A stretch of DNA of 64,000 nt from assembly GCF_000980885.2 (NCBI RefSeq), contig NZ_LBDA02000056.1, positions 158,590-222,589 on the forward strand, in the 5' to 3' direction. How positions within the stretch are numbered: the stretch's first letter is position 1; each line of letters begins with the position of its first letter. Source of the DNA: Streptomyces malaysiense (GTDB lineage Bacteria; Actinomycetota; Actinomycetes; Streptomycetales; Streptomycetaceae). Of the stretch, positions 9,045-18,900 are shown piece after piece. The notes under the pieces were generated by a model. That model saw only the letters and a list, made by a program, of their open reading frames with translations. It did not search any database and was not told the DNA's origin. The position numbers were made by a program, and so were the translations under genes.

Positions 9045-9968
9045 TCACATCTCGCCCGTTCCGCTGGACGTACGAGCAGCCGGCGCGTCGAGCAGGGCCA
9101 GTTCCTCCCCGCTCAGCCGCAGGGCCGCAGCCCCGACGTTCTCCGCGAGGTGGGCCGGGTCGGTGGTGCCGGGGATGGCGAGCACGTGCGGCCCGCGATG
9201 GAGGGTCCAGGCGAGCCGGACCTGGGCATCCGTCGCCCCGTGCGCGCGGGCGACGGAACGGACGCGCGCGTCGTGCCGCTGCTGCGCGGGCGCCTCGCGC
9301 CGCAGACCGGAGATGGCGAAGTAGGGCACGAAGGCGATTCCCATCTCCCCGCAGAGGTCCACCAGTCCGGTCTCGTCGGCGCGGCGCCAGTCGAGTCCGT
9401 AGGAGTTCTGCACACAGACCACGGGCGCGATCGCCAGGGCCTCGGTCACATGCTCCGGGCGGACGTTCGAGAGCCCGAGGTGCCGGATCAGGCCCGCCCG
9501 GCGCAACTCGGCCAGGGCGCCGAAGTGTTCGGCGATCGAGTCCATGCCGGGGCCGTTGCGGCGCAGGTTCACCACGTCCAGGTGGTCCCGGCCGAGCTGG
9601 CGAAGATTCTCCTCGACCTGGCCGCGCAACTGGTCGGGACGCGCCATGGGGAGCCACGCACCACCGGCGTCCCGTCCCGGTCCGACCTTGGTCGCCACGA
9701 CCACATCCCCGTGCCGGCCGGCGAGGGCGCGGTTGATCAGCTCGTTCGCGGAGCGCAGCGGCGAGAAGTAGAAGGCGGCCGTGTCGATGTGGTCGACCCC
9801 CAGCTCGAACGCGCGGTGCAGCAGGGCGACGGCCGCGGCGCGGTCGATCGGCGCGCCGTCGGAGTTCCCCATCATTCCGTTGCCCGTCAGCCGCATCGCG
9901 CCGTAGCCGACCCGGCTCACCTCCAGGTCCCCGAGCTTCCAAGTGCCTGCCGCCGCCGCTGTGTTCAC
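9045..9968 (-). CDS. Aldo/keto reductase
   Basis: 307 aa. Catalytic tetrad elements are visible: the Asp in HIDTAAFY, the Tyr in FYFSP, the Lys in VVATKVG and a histidine-equivalent position in VVNLRRNG that is Arg rather than His. NADPH-binding features occur in LAIPGTT near the C terminus. The family reduces aldehydes and ketones with NADPH in the cytoplasm. The start is GTG after GAGGAG. The missing tetrad His occurs in some family branches and leaves the activity less certain. The substrate is unknown. Confidence 0.82.
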   Translation of the reverse strand: MNTAAAAGTWKLGDLEVSRVGYGAMRLTGNGMMGNSDGAPIDRAAAVALLHRAFELGVDHIDTAAFYFSPLRSANELINRALAGRHGDVVVATKVGPGRDAGGAWLPMARPDQLRGQVEENLRQLGRDHLDVVNLRRNGPGMDSIAEHFGALAELRRAGLIRHLGLSNVRPEHVTEALAIAPVVCVQNSYGLDWRRADETGLVDLCGEMGIAFVPYFAISGLRREAPAQQRHDARVRSVARAHGATDAQVRLAWTLHRGPHVLAIPGTTDPAHLAENVGAAALRLSGEELALLDAPAARTSSGTGEM

Positions 9969-10290
9969 CGTGCTCCTCGGGCCGTGGATCGATCAGGTAT
10001 CTGGAGTATGGAGGGTCCGCGGTGCGCCGCGACAGGGCGATCGGCCGGGCGAAAGGTCACATCCGGCACGGGAACCATCCCCGGCCGCCCAGCCGTTGAC
10101 CGTACCGAGAGGCCGCCGCTCGGGACGCGGCTCTCCGCCGCCCCGCACTCCGAAGACGTCCTCGCGCGCGGCCCGTTCACGGCGCCGACGAAGGGGGACC
10201 GCCGCGGGCGCACCGCGTCGAAGTCCGACGGGGTGACCGCCCGGACCTGTCACCGCGCCCAAGATGTCCGAACCGGGTGTCCGAACCGGG
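9969..10290. other. Gene-free stretch with a tandem 13-bp repeat
   Basis: No credible coding sequence is visible. It should contain the promoter of the aldo/keto reductase. At 10265-10290 the unit TGTCCGAACCGGG occurs twice in perfect tandem, directly against the stop codon of cobF. No hairpin of note was seen in the rest. Confidence 0.5.
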
Positions 10291-11064
10291 TCACCGCGCC
10301 CCGGGGTTCCGTCGCAGCAGATACGTGTCCATGATCCACCCCTTGCGTTCCCGGGCCTGGGCCCGCACCCGCTCGATCTCGGGGGCCGTCTCGGCGAGGG
10401 GCCCGGAGAGGAGGATCTCGTCCGGGGTGCCGATGTAGGCGCCCCAGTAGATGTCGATGTCCTCGTCCGCGTAGCGCCGGAACGCCTGCTGGGCGTCGAG
10501 CATCACCACCACGTCGTCCACCCCTTCCGGGAAGCCCTCGGCGAGCCGCCGCCCGGTGGTGATCTGCACGGGCCGGGCGACCCGGTTCAGGCCGGTGCGG
10601 TGTCGGGCGACCAGCGCGGAGACGCTGTTGACACCGGGCACCACGTCGTACTCGAACGCGACCGCGCCCCGCGCCAGCACCTCGTCCAGGATCCCGATCG
10701 TGCTGTCGTACAGCGCGGGGTCCCCCCACACCAGGAACGCGCCGGTCTCGTCGTCGCCCAGCTCCTCGGCGATCATCCGCTCGTAGACACCGGCGCGGGC
10801 GCCGCGCCAGTCCCCGACGGCCGACGGGTACGCGGACCCGCCCGCCTCGCGGTCCCGCTCCGGGTCCCGGGCCTCGACCACCCGGTAGGACCCCTCGGGC
10901 AGGTGCGCGCCCAGCATGTCCAGGCGCAGCCGGGTGAGATCGCTCTTCTCCTCGCCCTTGTCGAGCAGGAAGAACACGTCCGTGTCGCGCAGCGCCCCCA
11001 CCGCCTGGAGGGTCAGCTGCCCTGGGTCGCCCGCGCCGATACCGATGACATGAATCTCTCGCAC
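10291..11064 (-). CDS. cobF: Precorrin-6A synthase (deacetylating), CobF
   Basis: 257 aa. The N terminus IHVIGIGAGDPGQLTLQAV is the tetrapyrrole (corrin) methylase signature; the rest (FFLLDKGEEKSDL, VWGDPALYDST, VVPGVNSVSAL, ITTGRRL) is typical of CobF. It methylates C1 of precorrin-5 and removes acetate in the aerobic cobalamin route, using SAM. The GTG at 11064 places the start right at the family motif. The gene stands alone here, away from other cob genes, and no cobalamin riboswitch was recognised upstream. The DUF309 gene precedes it on the same strand. Confidence 0.9.
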   Translation of the reverse strand: MREIHVIGIGAGDPGQLTLQAVGALRDTDVFFLLDKGEEKSDLTRLRLDMLGAHLPEGSYRVVEARDPERDREAGGSAYPSAVGDWRGARAGVYERMIAEELGDDETGAFLVWGDPALYDSTIGILDEVLARGAVAFEYDVVPGVNSVSALVARHRTGLNRVARPVQITTGRRLAEGFPEGVDDVVVMLDAQQAFRRYADEDIDIYWGAYIGTPDEILLSGPLAETAPEIERVRAQARERKGWIMDTYLLRRNPGAR

Positions 11065-11133
11065 GCCACCGAGTCTGCCGCACGCCACCGACAACGCGCC
11101 CACCGTCCCGCGCGGGCCGCCAGCGCGCGGCGC

Positions 11134-11640
11134 TCAGGGGCCGAGCCGGGGCGCCTCCACCAGGGCGTCCACGGGGCCACCCGTCGCCTCCACCCGCCCG
11201 GCCAGTTCCCGCGCCCACCGGACGACCCCGGCGAGATCCATCCCGTACGGCCGGTCCTCGCCCCTGCCGCGCTCCCACTCCTCGACCGCGCCCGCGCCGC
11301 GCCGCAGCAGCCGGGCCCCGCCGACCGCGTTGCCCCGGGCCGCGTGGGTGAGCCCCACGGCCAGCTGGGCCAGCCCCCGCCACAGTGCCCGCTCGTCCTC
11401 GGGCCCCGACTTCCAGGCGTCCTCGAACACCTCGTGCGCGTGGAACGGCCTGCCCGCGTCGAGCAGCGCCTGAGCCTCGGCGACCGTCTCGCGCGGCGCC
11501 CTGACGACACCCTCCGGCTGCCGCGGCACCCCCTCCACGCCGTACGGCAACGGCCGCCCGAGCCCGTCCCGCGGCCGCGCACTGCGGGCCCGCCCCTCCG
11601 CGTCCCGATCCCGCCCCTCGGTGCCACCCGCATTCGTCAT
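11134..11640 (-). CDS. DUF309 family protein
   Basis: 168 aa. The conserved helix FHAHEVFEDAWK and the block ERALWRGLAQLAVGLTHAAR define DUF309, a small helical family with a putative HxxxE metal site and no established function. The first 45 residues are charged and low complexity. The ATG at 11640 follows GGGGGAGA, whereas the longer open frame would run into the tRNA promoter. It lies just upstream of, and in the same direction as, cobF, and divergent from the tRNA-Pro gene. Confidence 0.82.
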   Translation of the reverse strand: MTNAGGTEGRDRDAEGRARSARPRDGLGRPLPYGVEGVPRQPEGVVRAPRETVAEAQALLDAGRPFHAHEVFEDAWKSGPEDERALWRGLAQLAVGLTHAARGNAVGGARLLRRGAGAVEEWERGRGEDRPYGMDLAGVVRWARELAGRVEATGGPVDALVEAPRLGP

Positions 11641-11747
11641 GCCGCCGATTCTCCCCCTGCCCGACCCCGAGCCCCTTTCGGCGCACCCCCGCACGTGCGG
11701 TAAAGTTCTCTTCGCGCGATCACGCGGTTCACCGCGAGTCAGCGCAT

Positions 11748-11821
<74 letters not shown>

Positions 11822-11836
11822 CTGGAGACAGTCGCA

Positions 11837-11878
11837 GGTCAGGGCCGGTTTCGGAGGCATCCGAAACCGGCCCTGACC
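11837..11878 (+). terminator. Terminator of tRNA-Pro copy 1
   Basis: A perfect 18-bp stem (GGTCAGGGCCGGTTTCGG with its complement) and a 6-nt loop start 15 bp after the tRNA. A degraded version of the same hairpin follows the second tRNA-Pro. Confidence 0.85.
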
Positions 11879-12158
11879 ATTTCTGGGGCAGGGGCGCGCG
11901 GCGCGCCGAGGTGTGCGTGAGAGTGCCGCACCGGCGGCCGTGGTCTCGTGGTGTCCGGGTGCAGGTGGCGCTGAGCGGTTGTCAGGGAACCGTGGCCGGC
12001 GATTTCGCGTACGACGGCTCCCCCGGGCGGCGAGGTTCGTCGGATGCGTTGATGACCGTGCGCATGGTCGGCACATCAGGTGCCGTACCGGTCCACGCCT
12101 TCCCGATGAGGTGTCGCCGTGGCCGGAGACATGGCTTCTCACCTGGTAATTTCGGTAG

Positions 12159-13772
12159 ATGATCATTTCGTCTCGCTTATCCCGTCCGGCTCGGGCCGCC
12201 CTCATCACCGCTCTCGCCCTGACCGTGCTGCCCGCCTCGCCCGCCACCGCCGCCGACGCGGCGACTCCTCATCTCGACGCCGTGGAGCGCACGTTGCGTG
12301 AGGTCTCGCCCGGCCTCGAAGGGCATGTGTGGGAGCGGACGGCCGGCAACCGGCTCGACGCCGGGGCGGACGATCCCGGCGGCTGGCTGCTCCAGACGCC
12401 CGGCTGCTGGGGTGACGCCGGCTGCCGGGACCGCGTCGGTACCGAGCGACTGCTGGCCAGGATGACCGAGAACATCTCGCGGGCGACGCGGACCGTCGAC
12501 ATCTCCAGTCTCGCCCCCTTCCCGGACGGCGCCTTCCAGGACGCCATCGTCGCGGGCCTGAAGTCGTCCGTGGCCTCCGGGCACCGGCTCAAGGTCAGGG
12601 TCCTGGTCGGAGCCGCTCCGGTCTACCACATGACCGTGCTGCCCTCGAAGTACCGGGACGACCTGCGCGACAAGCTGGGGCCGGCCGCCGACGCCATCAC
12701 GCTGAACGTCGCCTCGATGACCACGTCGAAGACCGCCCTCTCCTGGAACCACTCCAAACTCCTCGTCGTGGACGGCGAGTCCGTGGTCACCGGCGGCGTC
12801 AACGACTGGAAGGGCGACTACCTCGACACCGACCATCCGGTCAGCGACGTCGACCTCGCCCTGACCGGCCCCGCCGCCGGGACGGCCGGGCGCTACCTGG
12901 ACCAGCTGTGGGGCTGGACCTGCCGCAACAAGGCCAACGTCGCCAACGTGTGGTACGCCGCCTCGGGCGGATCGGACTGCATGGCCGGCATGGAGCAGGA
13001 CACGAACCCCCGCGCCGTCCCGGCCACCGGCGACGTGCCGGTGATCGCGGTCGGCGGACTCGGCGTGGGCATCGAGGACTCCGACCCCGCCTCGGCCTGG
13101 CGACCGGCCCTGCCCGCCACCTCCGACACCCGGTGCGTGGTCGGCCTGCACGACAACACCAACGGGGACCGCGCCTACGACACGGTCAACCCCGAGGAGA
13201 GCGCCCTGCGGTCGCTGATCTCCAGCGCGACCCGGCACATCGAGATCTCACAGCAGGACCTCAACGGGACCTGCCCGCCGCTGCCCCGCTACGACACCCG
13301 CGTCTACGACGCTCTCGCCACCAAGCTCGCCGACGGCGTGAAGGTGCGGATCGTCGTCAGCGACCCCGCCAACCGTGGCGCCGTCGGAAGCGGAGGCTAC
13401 TCGCAGATCAAGTCCCTCTCCGAGGTCAGCGACGTGCTGCGCGACCGACTCGCCCGGATCACCGGTGACGAGACCAGCGCCAGGGCGGCTCTCTGCTCCA
13501 ACCTCCAGCTCGCGGCCTTCCGCAGCTCCCCGAGCGCGCGCTGGGCGGACGGGCATCCCTACGCCCAGCACCACAAGCTGGTCTCGGTCGACGGCTCGGC
13601 CTTCTACATCGGATCGAAGAACCTCTACCCGGCGTGGTTGCAGGACTTCGGGTACATCGTGGAGAGTCCCGGCGCGGCCCAGCAGCTCGACGCGCGGTTG
13701 CTGAGTCCTCAGTGGACCTACTCGAAGGAGACCGCCACGGTCGACTACGAGCGGGGCGTGTGCCGCATCTGA
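12159..13772 (+). CDS. pld: Secreted phospholipase D, Streptomyces type
   Basis: 537 aa, as expected for this family. An N-terminal signal peptide (basic start, hydrophobic stretch, cleavage probably after PATA-A near residue 32) predicts export. Two HKD motifs form the active site: NHSKLLVVDG with H198 and QHHKLVSVDG with H471. Several cysteines fit extracellular disulfides. It hydrolyses or transphosphatidylates phospholipids through a phosphohistidine intermediate. Codon 7 is TTA (12177-12179), so translation should depend on the bldA leucyl-tRNA, which fits late expression. The 280 bp between the tRNA terminator and this gene hold no gene; the ribosome binding site is weak. Confidence 0.92.
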   Translation: MIISSRLSRPARAALITALALTVLPASPATAADAATPHLDAVERTLREVSPGLEGHVWERTAGNRLDAGADDPGGWLLQTPGCWGDAGCRDRVGTERLLARMTENISRATRTVDISSLAPFPDGAFQDAIVAGLKSSVASGHRLKVRVLVGAAPVYHMTVLPSKYRDDLRDKLGPAADAITLNVASMTTSKTALSWNHSKLLVVDGESVVTGGVNDWKGDYLDTDHPVSDVDLALTGPAAGTAGRYLDQLWGWTCRNKANVANVWYAASGGSDCMAGMEQDTNPRAVPATGDVPVIAVGGLGVGIEDSDPASAWRPALPATSDTRCVVGLHDNTNGDRAYDTVNPEESALRSLISSATRHIEISQQDLNGTCPPLPRYDTRVYDALATKLADGVKVRIVVSDPANRGAVGSGGYSQIKSLSEVSDVLRDRLARITGDETSARAALCSNLQLAAFRSSPSARWADGHPYAQHHKLVSVDGSAFYIGSKNLYPAWLQDFGYIVESPGAAQQLDARLLSPQWTYSKETATVDYERGVCRI

Positions 13773-13979
13773 CGCCCCGTCCGGGCGGCGGACCACGCGT
13801 GTCGGGGCCCGCCGCCGCAGCCGCCGGGTGCTCGGCGGGGTGGTGCTGCGGGGGCTCGGCGTCCACCCCCGCGTCACCACGGACCCGCTGGTGCCAGGGC
13901 ACGCGCCCTGGACGCCACCGGGGCCTGTCTTCGAAGTCCCGCCCGCCCCTCGGGCGACGACGCGACGTCAGGACACGGC

Positions 13980-14723
13980 CTAGAGCTGCGACGCCCCTCC
14001 GTCGACAGGGAACTCCGTGCCCGTCGAGAAGGTCGCGCCGAACGCCAAGTACGCCACCGCGGCGGCCACTTCCTCGGACGTCCCCAGCCGCTGCATCGGG
14101 ATGGTGCTCCGATAGGTCTCCTTCACCGTCTCGGCGACACCGGCGGGGACGGAGCGGTCCAGGACGCCCGTGTCGGTCGGGCCGGGGCTCACCGCGTTGA
14201 CACGCACCTTGCGCGGCAGCAGCTCGCGGGCCAGAGTGCGCGTCATCGACCGCAGGGCCGCTTTGCTCGCCGAGTAGACACTGAGCGCGTCGAGGCCCAG
14301 GACGTTCACCACCGACGTGGTGAGGACCACGCCGCTTCCCTCGCGCATCAGCGACGCCAGCGCCTGCACCGTGAAGTACGGGCCCTTGGTGTTGATGTCG
14401 AACAGCGCGTCGTACATCTCCTCCGTCGTCGAGTCGAACGGCGCGGACGCGGTGACGCCGGCGTTGACGAACAGCGCGTCCACCGTGCCGAACCGCTCCT
14501 GGACCGTGTCGGCCAGCGCCCTGATCTGCTTCAGGGAGGCGGCGTCGCTGCGAACGGCTATCGCCTTGTCACCCAGTTGCTCCAGCGCGGTGTCCAGGGT
14601 GGATCGGGTGCGGCCGGTGATCAGTACGTGCGCCCCACCGTCCGCGAACAACCGGGCGGCAGCCAGGCCGATACCGCTGCTTCCGCCCGTGATCACGATC
14701 TTCTTGCCGTCGTAAGTGGTCAT
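13980..14723 (-). CDS. Short-chain dehydrogenase/reductase (SDR)
   Basis: 247 aa, the classical SDR length. The cofactor motif is GGSSGIG near residue 11, followed by TGRTRS, which suggests NADP(H). The NAG motif is FVNAGV and the catalytic motif is YSASK. The C terminus FPVDGGASQL is typical. The substrate is unknown. It is divergent from a LysR regulator, with a LysR-type dyad in between, so it is the likely target of that regulator. The ATG follows GAGGG. Confidence 0.88.
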   Translation of the reverse strand: MTTYDGKKIVITGGSSGIGLAAARLFADGGAHVLITGRTRSTLDTALEQLGDKAIAVRSDAASLKQIRALADTVQERFGTVDALFVNAGVTASAPFDSTTEEMYDALFDINTKGPYFTVQALASLMREGSGVVLTTSVVNVLGLDALSVYSASKAALRSMTRTLARELLPRKVRVNAVSPGPTDTGVLDRSVPAGVAETVKETYRSTIPMQRLGTSEEVAAAVAYLAFGATFSTGTEFPVDGGASQL

Positions 14724-14778
14724 GCCCTCAAGCCAAATAGCCACCGGCACACCTTGTCCAAGACCCGTTCCGTATGCC

Positions 14779-14799
14779 GTCATGCGCCCGGCGCATGAC
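14779..14799. promoter_or_regulatory. LysR-type operator: 21-bp dyad with a T-N11-A core
   Basis: GTCATGCGCC and its exact complement flank a single C at 14789. The centre reads AT-(11 bases)-AT, the classical T-N11-A LysR box. It lies between the divergent SDR and LysR genes, over the expected -35 region of the LysR gene, which fits autorepression together with control of the SDR gene. Confidence 0.65.
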
Positions 14800-14822
14800 A
14801 GCGCGCGACGTAGGCTGGGCGG

Positions 14823-15725
14823 ATGGACGTCGATCTGCGGCTCGTGCGCTATTTCACGGTCGTGGCGGAGTACGGCAACTTCGGCCGGGCCGCCACCAGG
14901 CTGCACCTGGCGCAGCCGTCGCTCAGCCGCCAGATCCAGCGACTGGAAGCTCAGCTCGGTGTCCGGCTTTTCGACCGCTCGCCGCAGGGCAGCAGCCTCA
15001 CCGACGCCGGTCGGGCGTTCCTTCCCCGGGCCCGGATCCTGCTCCATGACGCCGAGCGAGCCGCTCGCACGGCCAGAGCCGCCGTGCGCCCTCGTACCGT
15101 CATCGTCGGCTGCGCCGAAGGACTGTTCATCACCGCCTGTATGCGGGAACTGCGCCGCCGGCATCCTGAAGGCCAGGTCCGCACCCGGCACCTCGACTGG
15201 CGGGACACGCGCGCTCTCACCGAGGGACGGGTCGATGCCCTCATCGCGTACGAACCCCTGCCCTTCCCCACGCACGGCTTCCGGGTGACCACGCTCCATG
15301 AGGAACCGCGGGTGCTCGTCACATCGACGAGCCATCCTCTGGCGAACGAGAAGGTGGTCAGCCTGCGGGCCCTGGCGGACGAGGAACTGGTGGCCTGCGT
15401 CAGCACCCCGGTTGTCTGGAGCACTCCCAGGCCGGCCGGCGGCCGGCCGGCGCCACTTCAGCCCGCCGTCGACGACAGCTTCGAGGACAAGCTGGAGCTC
15501 GTCGCCACCGGCCACTGCGTCGCGCTCTTCCCTGCCGGCGATCGGCGCGCCGCGGTACACGAGGACATCGCCCTGGTTCCCGTCACCGACACCGATCCCT
15601 GCCAGGTGGTGCTCGTCACGCGCGCCGACGACCCGAACCCGCTGCTCGCATCGCTGGAGGACGTCGCACGTACAGTGCTCGGCACGGTCCCCTCGCAGGA
15701 GAGCAGCGCGCTGCCGGTCGGCTGA
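14823..15725 (+). CDS. LysR-family transcriptional regulator
   Basis: 300 aa. The N-terminal winged helix-turn-helix is evident: YFTVVAEYGNFGRAA, then LAQPSLSRQIQRLEAQLGV and RLFDRSPQG. The C-terminal two-lobed LysR substrate-binding domain covers roughly residues 90-295. No Shine-Dalgarno is present; a TAGGCT -10 box (14811-14816) ends only 6 nt before the ATG, so the mRNA is probably leaderless. It is divergent from the SDR gene, which it probably controls through the dyad between them. Its inducer is unknown. Confidence 0.9.
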   Translation: MDVDLRLVRYFTVVAEYGNFGRAATRLHLAQPSLSRQIQRLEAQLGVRLFDRSPQGSSLTDAGRAFLPRARILLHDAERAARTARAAVRPRTVIVGCAEGLFITACMRELRRRHPEGQVRTRHLDWRDTRALTEGRVDALIAYEPLPFPTHGFRVTTLHEEPRVLVTSTSHPLANEKVVSLRALADEELVACVSTPVVWSTPRPAGGRPAPLQPAVDDSFEDKLELVATGHCVALFPAGDRRAAVHEDIALVPVTDTDPCQVVLVTRADDPNPLLASLEDVARTVLGTVPSQESSALPVG

Positions 15726-15864
15726 CCCCTCGCGCCCGTGTCCGAGACAGGTCGCTCCGGCGGTATTCGGCCGGCCCCGTCTCTGTGGCGCACCCCACGG
15801 CACACTCCCTCGCCTCCTGCGCCCCGGAACTCTCCGTGACCGACCCGCCCGTGCCGGTAGCGCG

Positions 15865-15893
15865 TTGGAGTCGGTCGCGAGCGTCGGTAGGCT
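15865..15893 (+). promoter_or_regulatory. Vegetative-type promoter of the AfsR-like gene
   Basis: TTGGAG (15865-15870) and TAGGCT (15888-15893) are separated by 17 bp, a good HrdB/sigma-70 match, about 50 bp before the GTG start. The remaining 220 bp after the LysR gene show no other feature. Confidence 0.6.
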
Positions 15894-15944
15894 CTGCGCC
15901 CTCGGGGCCGGAGGAAGGCCCGGCAGGGCCTTCGGGAGGCGTGC

Positions 15945-18900
15945 GTGGCGATACATCGGTTCTCGGTGCTCGGACCTCTGGGCGTGCATCGCGGAGCGGA
16001 CGTCCTCGCCGCCGGGCCTCCCCAGCAGCAGGCGATGCTCGCGGTGCTCCTGCTCAGCCGGAACAAGACCGCGACCGCGTGCGACCTGCTGGAGGCGCTG
16101 TGGGGCGACCGCCCGCCCGGTCGCCCCATGAACACCATCCGCACCTACGCGTGGCGCTGGCGCAAGCTGCTGGAGCCGGATCCCGCCGGTCCCTCCGTGC
16201 TCGTCGCCCGCGGGGACGGCTACGAACTGGCCGTCCCCGACGACCGCGTGGACGCGCTGGTGGCCGAGCGCCTGATCGCCGACGCCGGGCGCGCACTGCG
16301 ACGCGGCGAGTCGGACGCGGCCCGCACCCTGCTGCGGCAGGCGCAGGACCTGTGGCGCGGCGAACCCCTCCTCGGTGTGCCCGGCCCGTTCGCCGAGCGC
16401 CAGCGGCAGCGCCTGCGCGGGCTGTGGCTGGACCTGTCGGAACAGCGGATCACCCTGGACCTGCGCGGAGGCCGCACCGAACAGTGCGTCCGGGACCTGA
16501 CCGAACTGGTGGCCGCCGATCCGCTGCGTGAACGCTCCCACGCCCTGCTCATGGAGGCGCTCCACCGGGAGGGCAGGCGGGCCGACGCCCTCGCCGCGTT
16601 CCGGCACGCCCGCGAGATCCTCGTCGACGAACTGGGTGTCGAACCGGGCCCGGAACTGGCCGCACTGCACCAGAACATCCTGACCGGTGCCCCGGCGGAG
16701 CCCGCCGCACCGGAGCGGGGCCGGTCCGACGACGACCACGACGGAGCCGCGCCCGGCCTCCGGCCGCTGCCGCCCCCGCCCGCCCAGCTTCCCCCCGCCC
16801 TGCCGGACTTCACGGGCCGTGAGGAACTCCTGGCCGGGCTCGCCGGGGCGCTCACCGAGCAGGACCGGCCCGCGCCGGCGGTCGTCGCCTTGTCGGGCAT
16901 GGGCGGCGTGGGCAAGACCTCCCTCGCCGTGCAGACGGCCCACCGGGTGCGCCGCTCCTTCCCCGACGGTCAGCTCTACGCCGACCTGCGGGGCAACGCC
17001 GGCCGTCCGGTGCCCGCCGAGACGGTCCTCGCCGACTTCCTCATGGCCCTGGGCACCGACCCGGGGTCCCTGCCCGAGGCGCTCGCGGCCCGGTCCGCCC
17101 TGTTCCGCTCCGCCGTCGACGGCAGACGCCTGCTTCTCGTCCTGGACGACGCGCACGACGCCGCCCAGGTGCGGCCGCTGCTGCCGGGCACGCCGGGCTG
17201 TGCCGTGGTGATCACCAGCAGGACCCGGCTGAGCTCTCTGCCCGCCTGCTTCCAACGGGATCTCGACGTGCTGACCCCGGTCGAGGCGCTGCGGATGCTG
17301 GCGCGCACCACGGACCGGCGGCGCGTCGACGCCGAGCCCGTCGCCGCCCGGGAGGTGCTCGACGCCTGTGGGCACCTCCCGTTGGCCGTACGCGTCGTGG
17401 CCGCCCGGCTGTCGGCGCGTCCCGGCTGGAGCATCGGCACGCTCGGCGAGCGGCTCCGGGCCGAGCACCGGCGCATCGACGAGCTGCGCACCGGCGACCT
17501 CGCGGTACGGGCCACGTTCGAGCTGGGCTACCGGCAACTGACGTCCGACCAGGCGAGGGCCTTCCGGCAGGCGGCGCTCCTGGAGGGCCCCGTCGTCGCG
17601 GTGTCCACGGCGGCCGCGGTCCTCGGAGTGCCGGAGCCCGACGCGGAGGACCTGCTGGAGTCCCTCGTCGATCTGGCCGTCCTCCAGGCACCGCATCCCG
17701 GGCGCTACCGATTTCACGACCTGCTGCGGCTGTTCGCCCGGCAGAAGTCCCGGACGGAACACCCGGGCGAGACGGTTGCCGTGAGGCATCGTCAGCTCGA
17801 CTTCCTCCTCGCCACGGCTCGCGAGGCGTTCCGGTGGGCGGTCCCCGACGACCCCGTCGGCGGGGCCCTCGCGGAGACGGGCACCGCGGGGCGGGCCTTC
17901 GCCGATTCCAGGTCCGCCCGACGGTGGGCGGTGGACGAGAGCGAGGCCGCGCTCACCCTCGCCGGCCGGATCGCCGACGGCATCCTCGGCCCCGGCCGCC
18001 CGGTGGACCGGCCGGACGGTGCGACCGACCCGGCGGCACGGCCCGGCGCGGACGGTGTACCGGCTCTCCGGCGGGCCGTGGACCTGCTGATCGCGCTGTC
18101 GCCGTTCGGCCCCGATCCGCGGCTGGGGGAGGGGCTGCCGACCGTGCGGCGGCTGGCGGAGGCGGCCGTGGGTCTCCAGGACCGCCGCACCGAGGGCCGG
18201 GCACGGTTCCTGCTCGGTACCTATCACCTGGCGGCGGGGGAGCCGGTGCGGGCCGAGGCGCAGGCACGTGCCGCGGCGCGGGCGTGCCGGGAGAGCGACG
18301 ACCTGGTCGTCCTGCGCCAGGCGGCCAACGACCTCGGGCTGATCACCTCCTACCTGGGGCGCCCCGGCGAAGCCGTCGGCCACTACGACGAGGCGATCGC
18401 ACTCGCCCGCGCCCTGGGACACCGCTCGGGCGAACTGGTGACGACCGTCAACGCGGCACTCGCCCGGGTGCGCGGCGGGCAGGCCGCCGAGGCCGTCTCC
18501 GCCTGCGAATCGGTCCTGCGCGGGCTTCGGTCCCGCCCCGACGACGTCGTACGAGCCTTCACCCACTACGTGCTGGGTCTGGCCCTGCACGCGCTGTGCC
18601 GCTACGAGGAGGCAGTCACCGCCTTCAACGACTGCCTCACCGTCTCCCGGAACGCGGGCCTGCGCAGCCACACCGCCCAGGCTCGCTTCCGGATGGCCGA
18701 CAGTCTGCGGGCCCTGGGGAGCCGGCGGACGGCACTGGAGCACGCGCGGGAGTCGCTGGCGGCGCTGGAGGAGGCGGGGGCCGCCCGGGACGTCGCACAG
18801 TGTCTCGTGGTGCTGGGAAGGATCTGGACGGACCTCGGCGACTTCACCGCTGCCCGCGGCTGCCTGGAGCGGGCCAGGGAGAGCAGCCTGCGCCTGGGCC

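Noticed and set aside
10291..11064. Cobalamin riboswitch or cob operon around cobF
   Set aside because: No B12-box-like sequence was recognised upstream and no other cob gene is adjacent.
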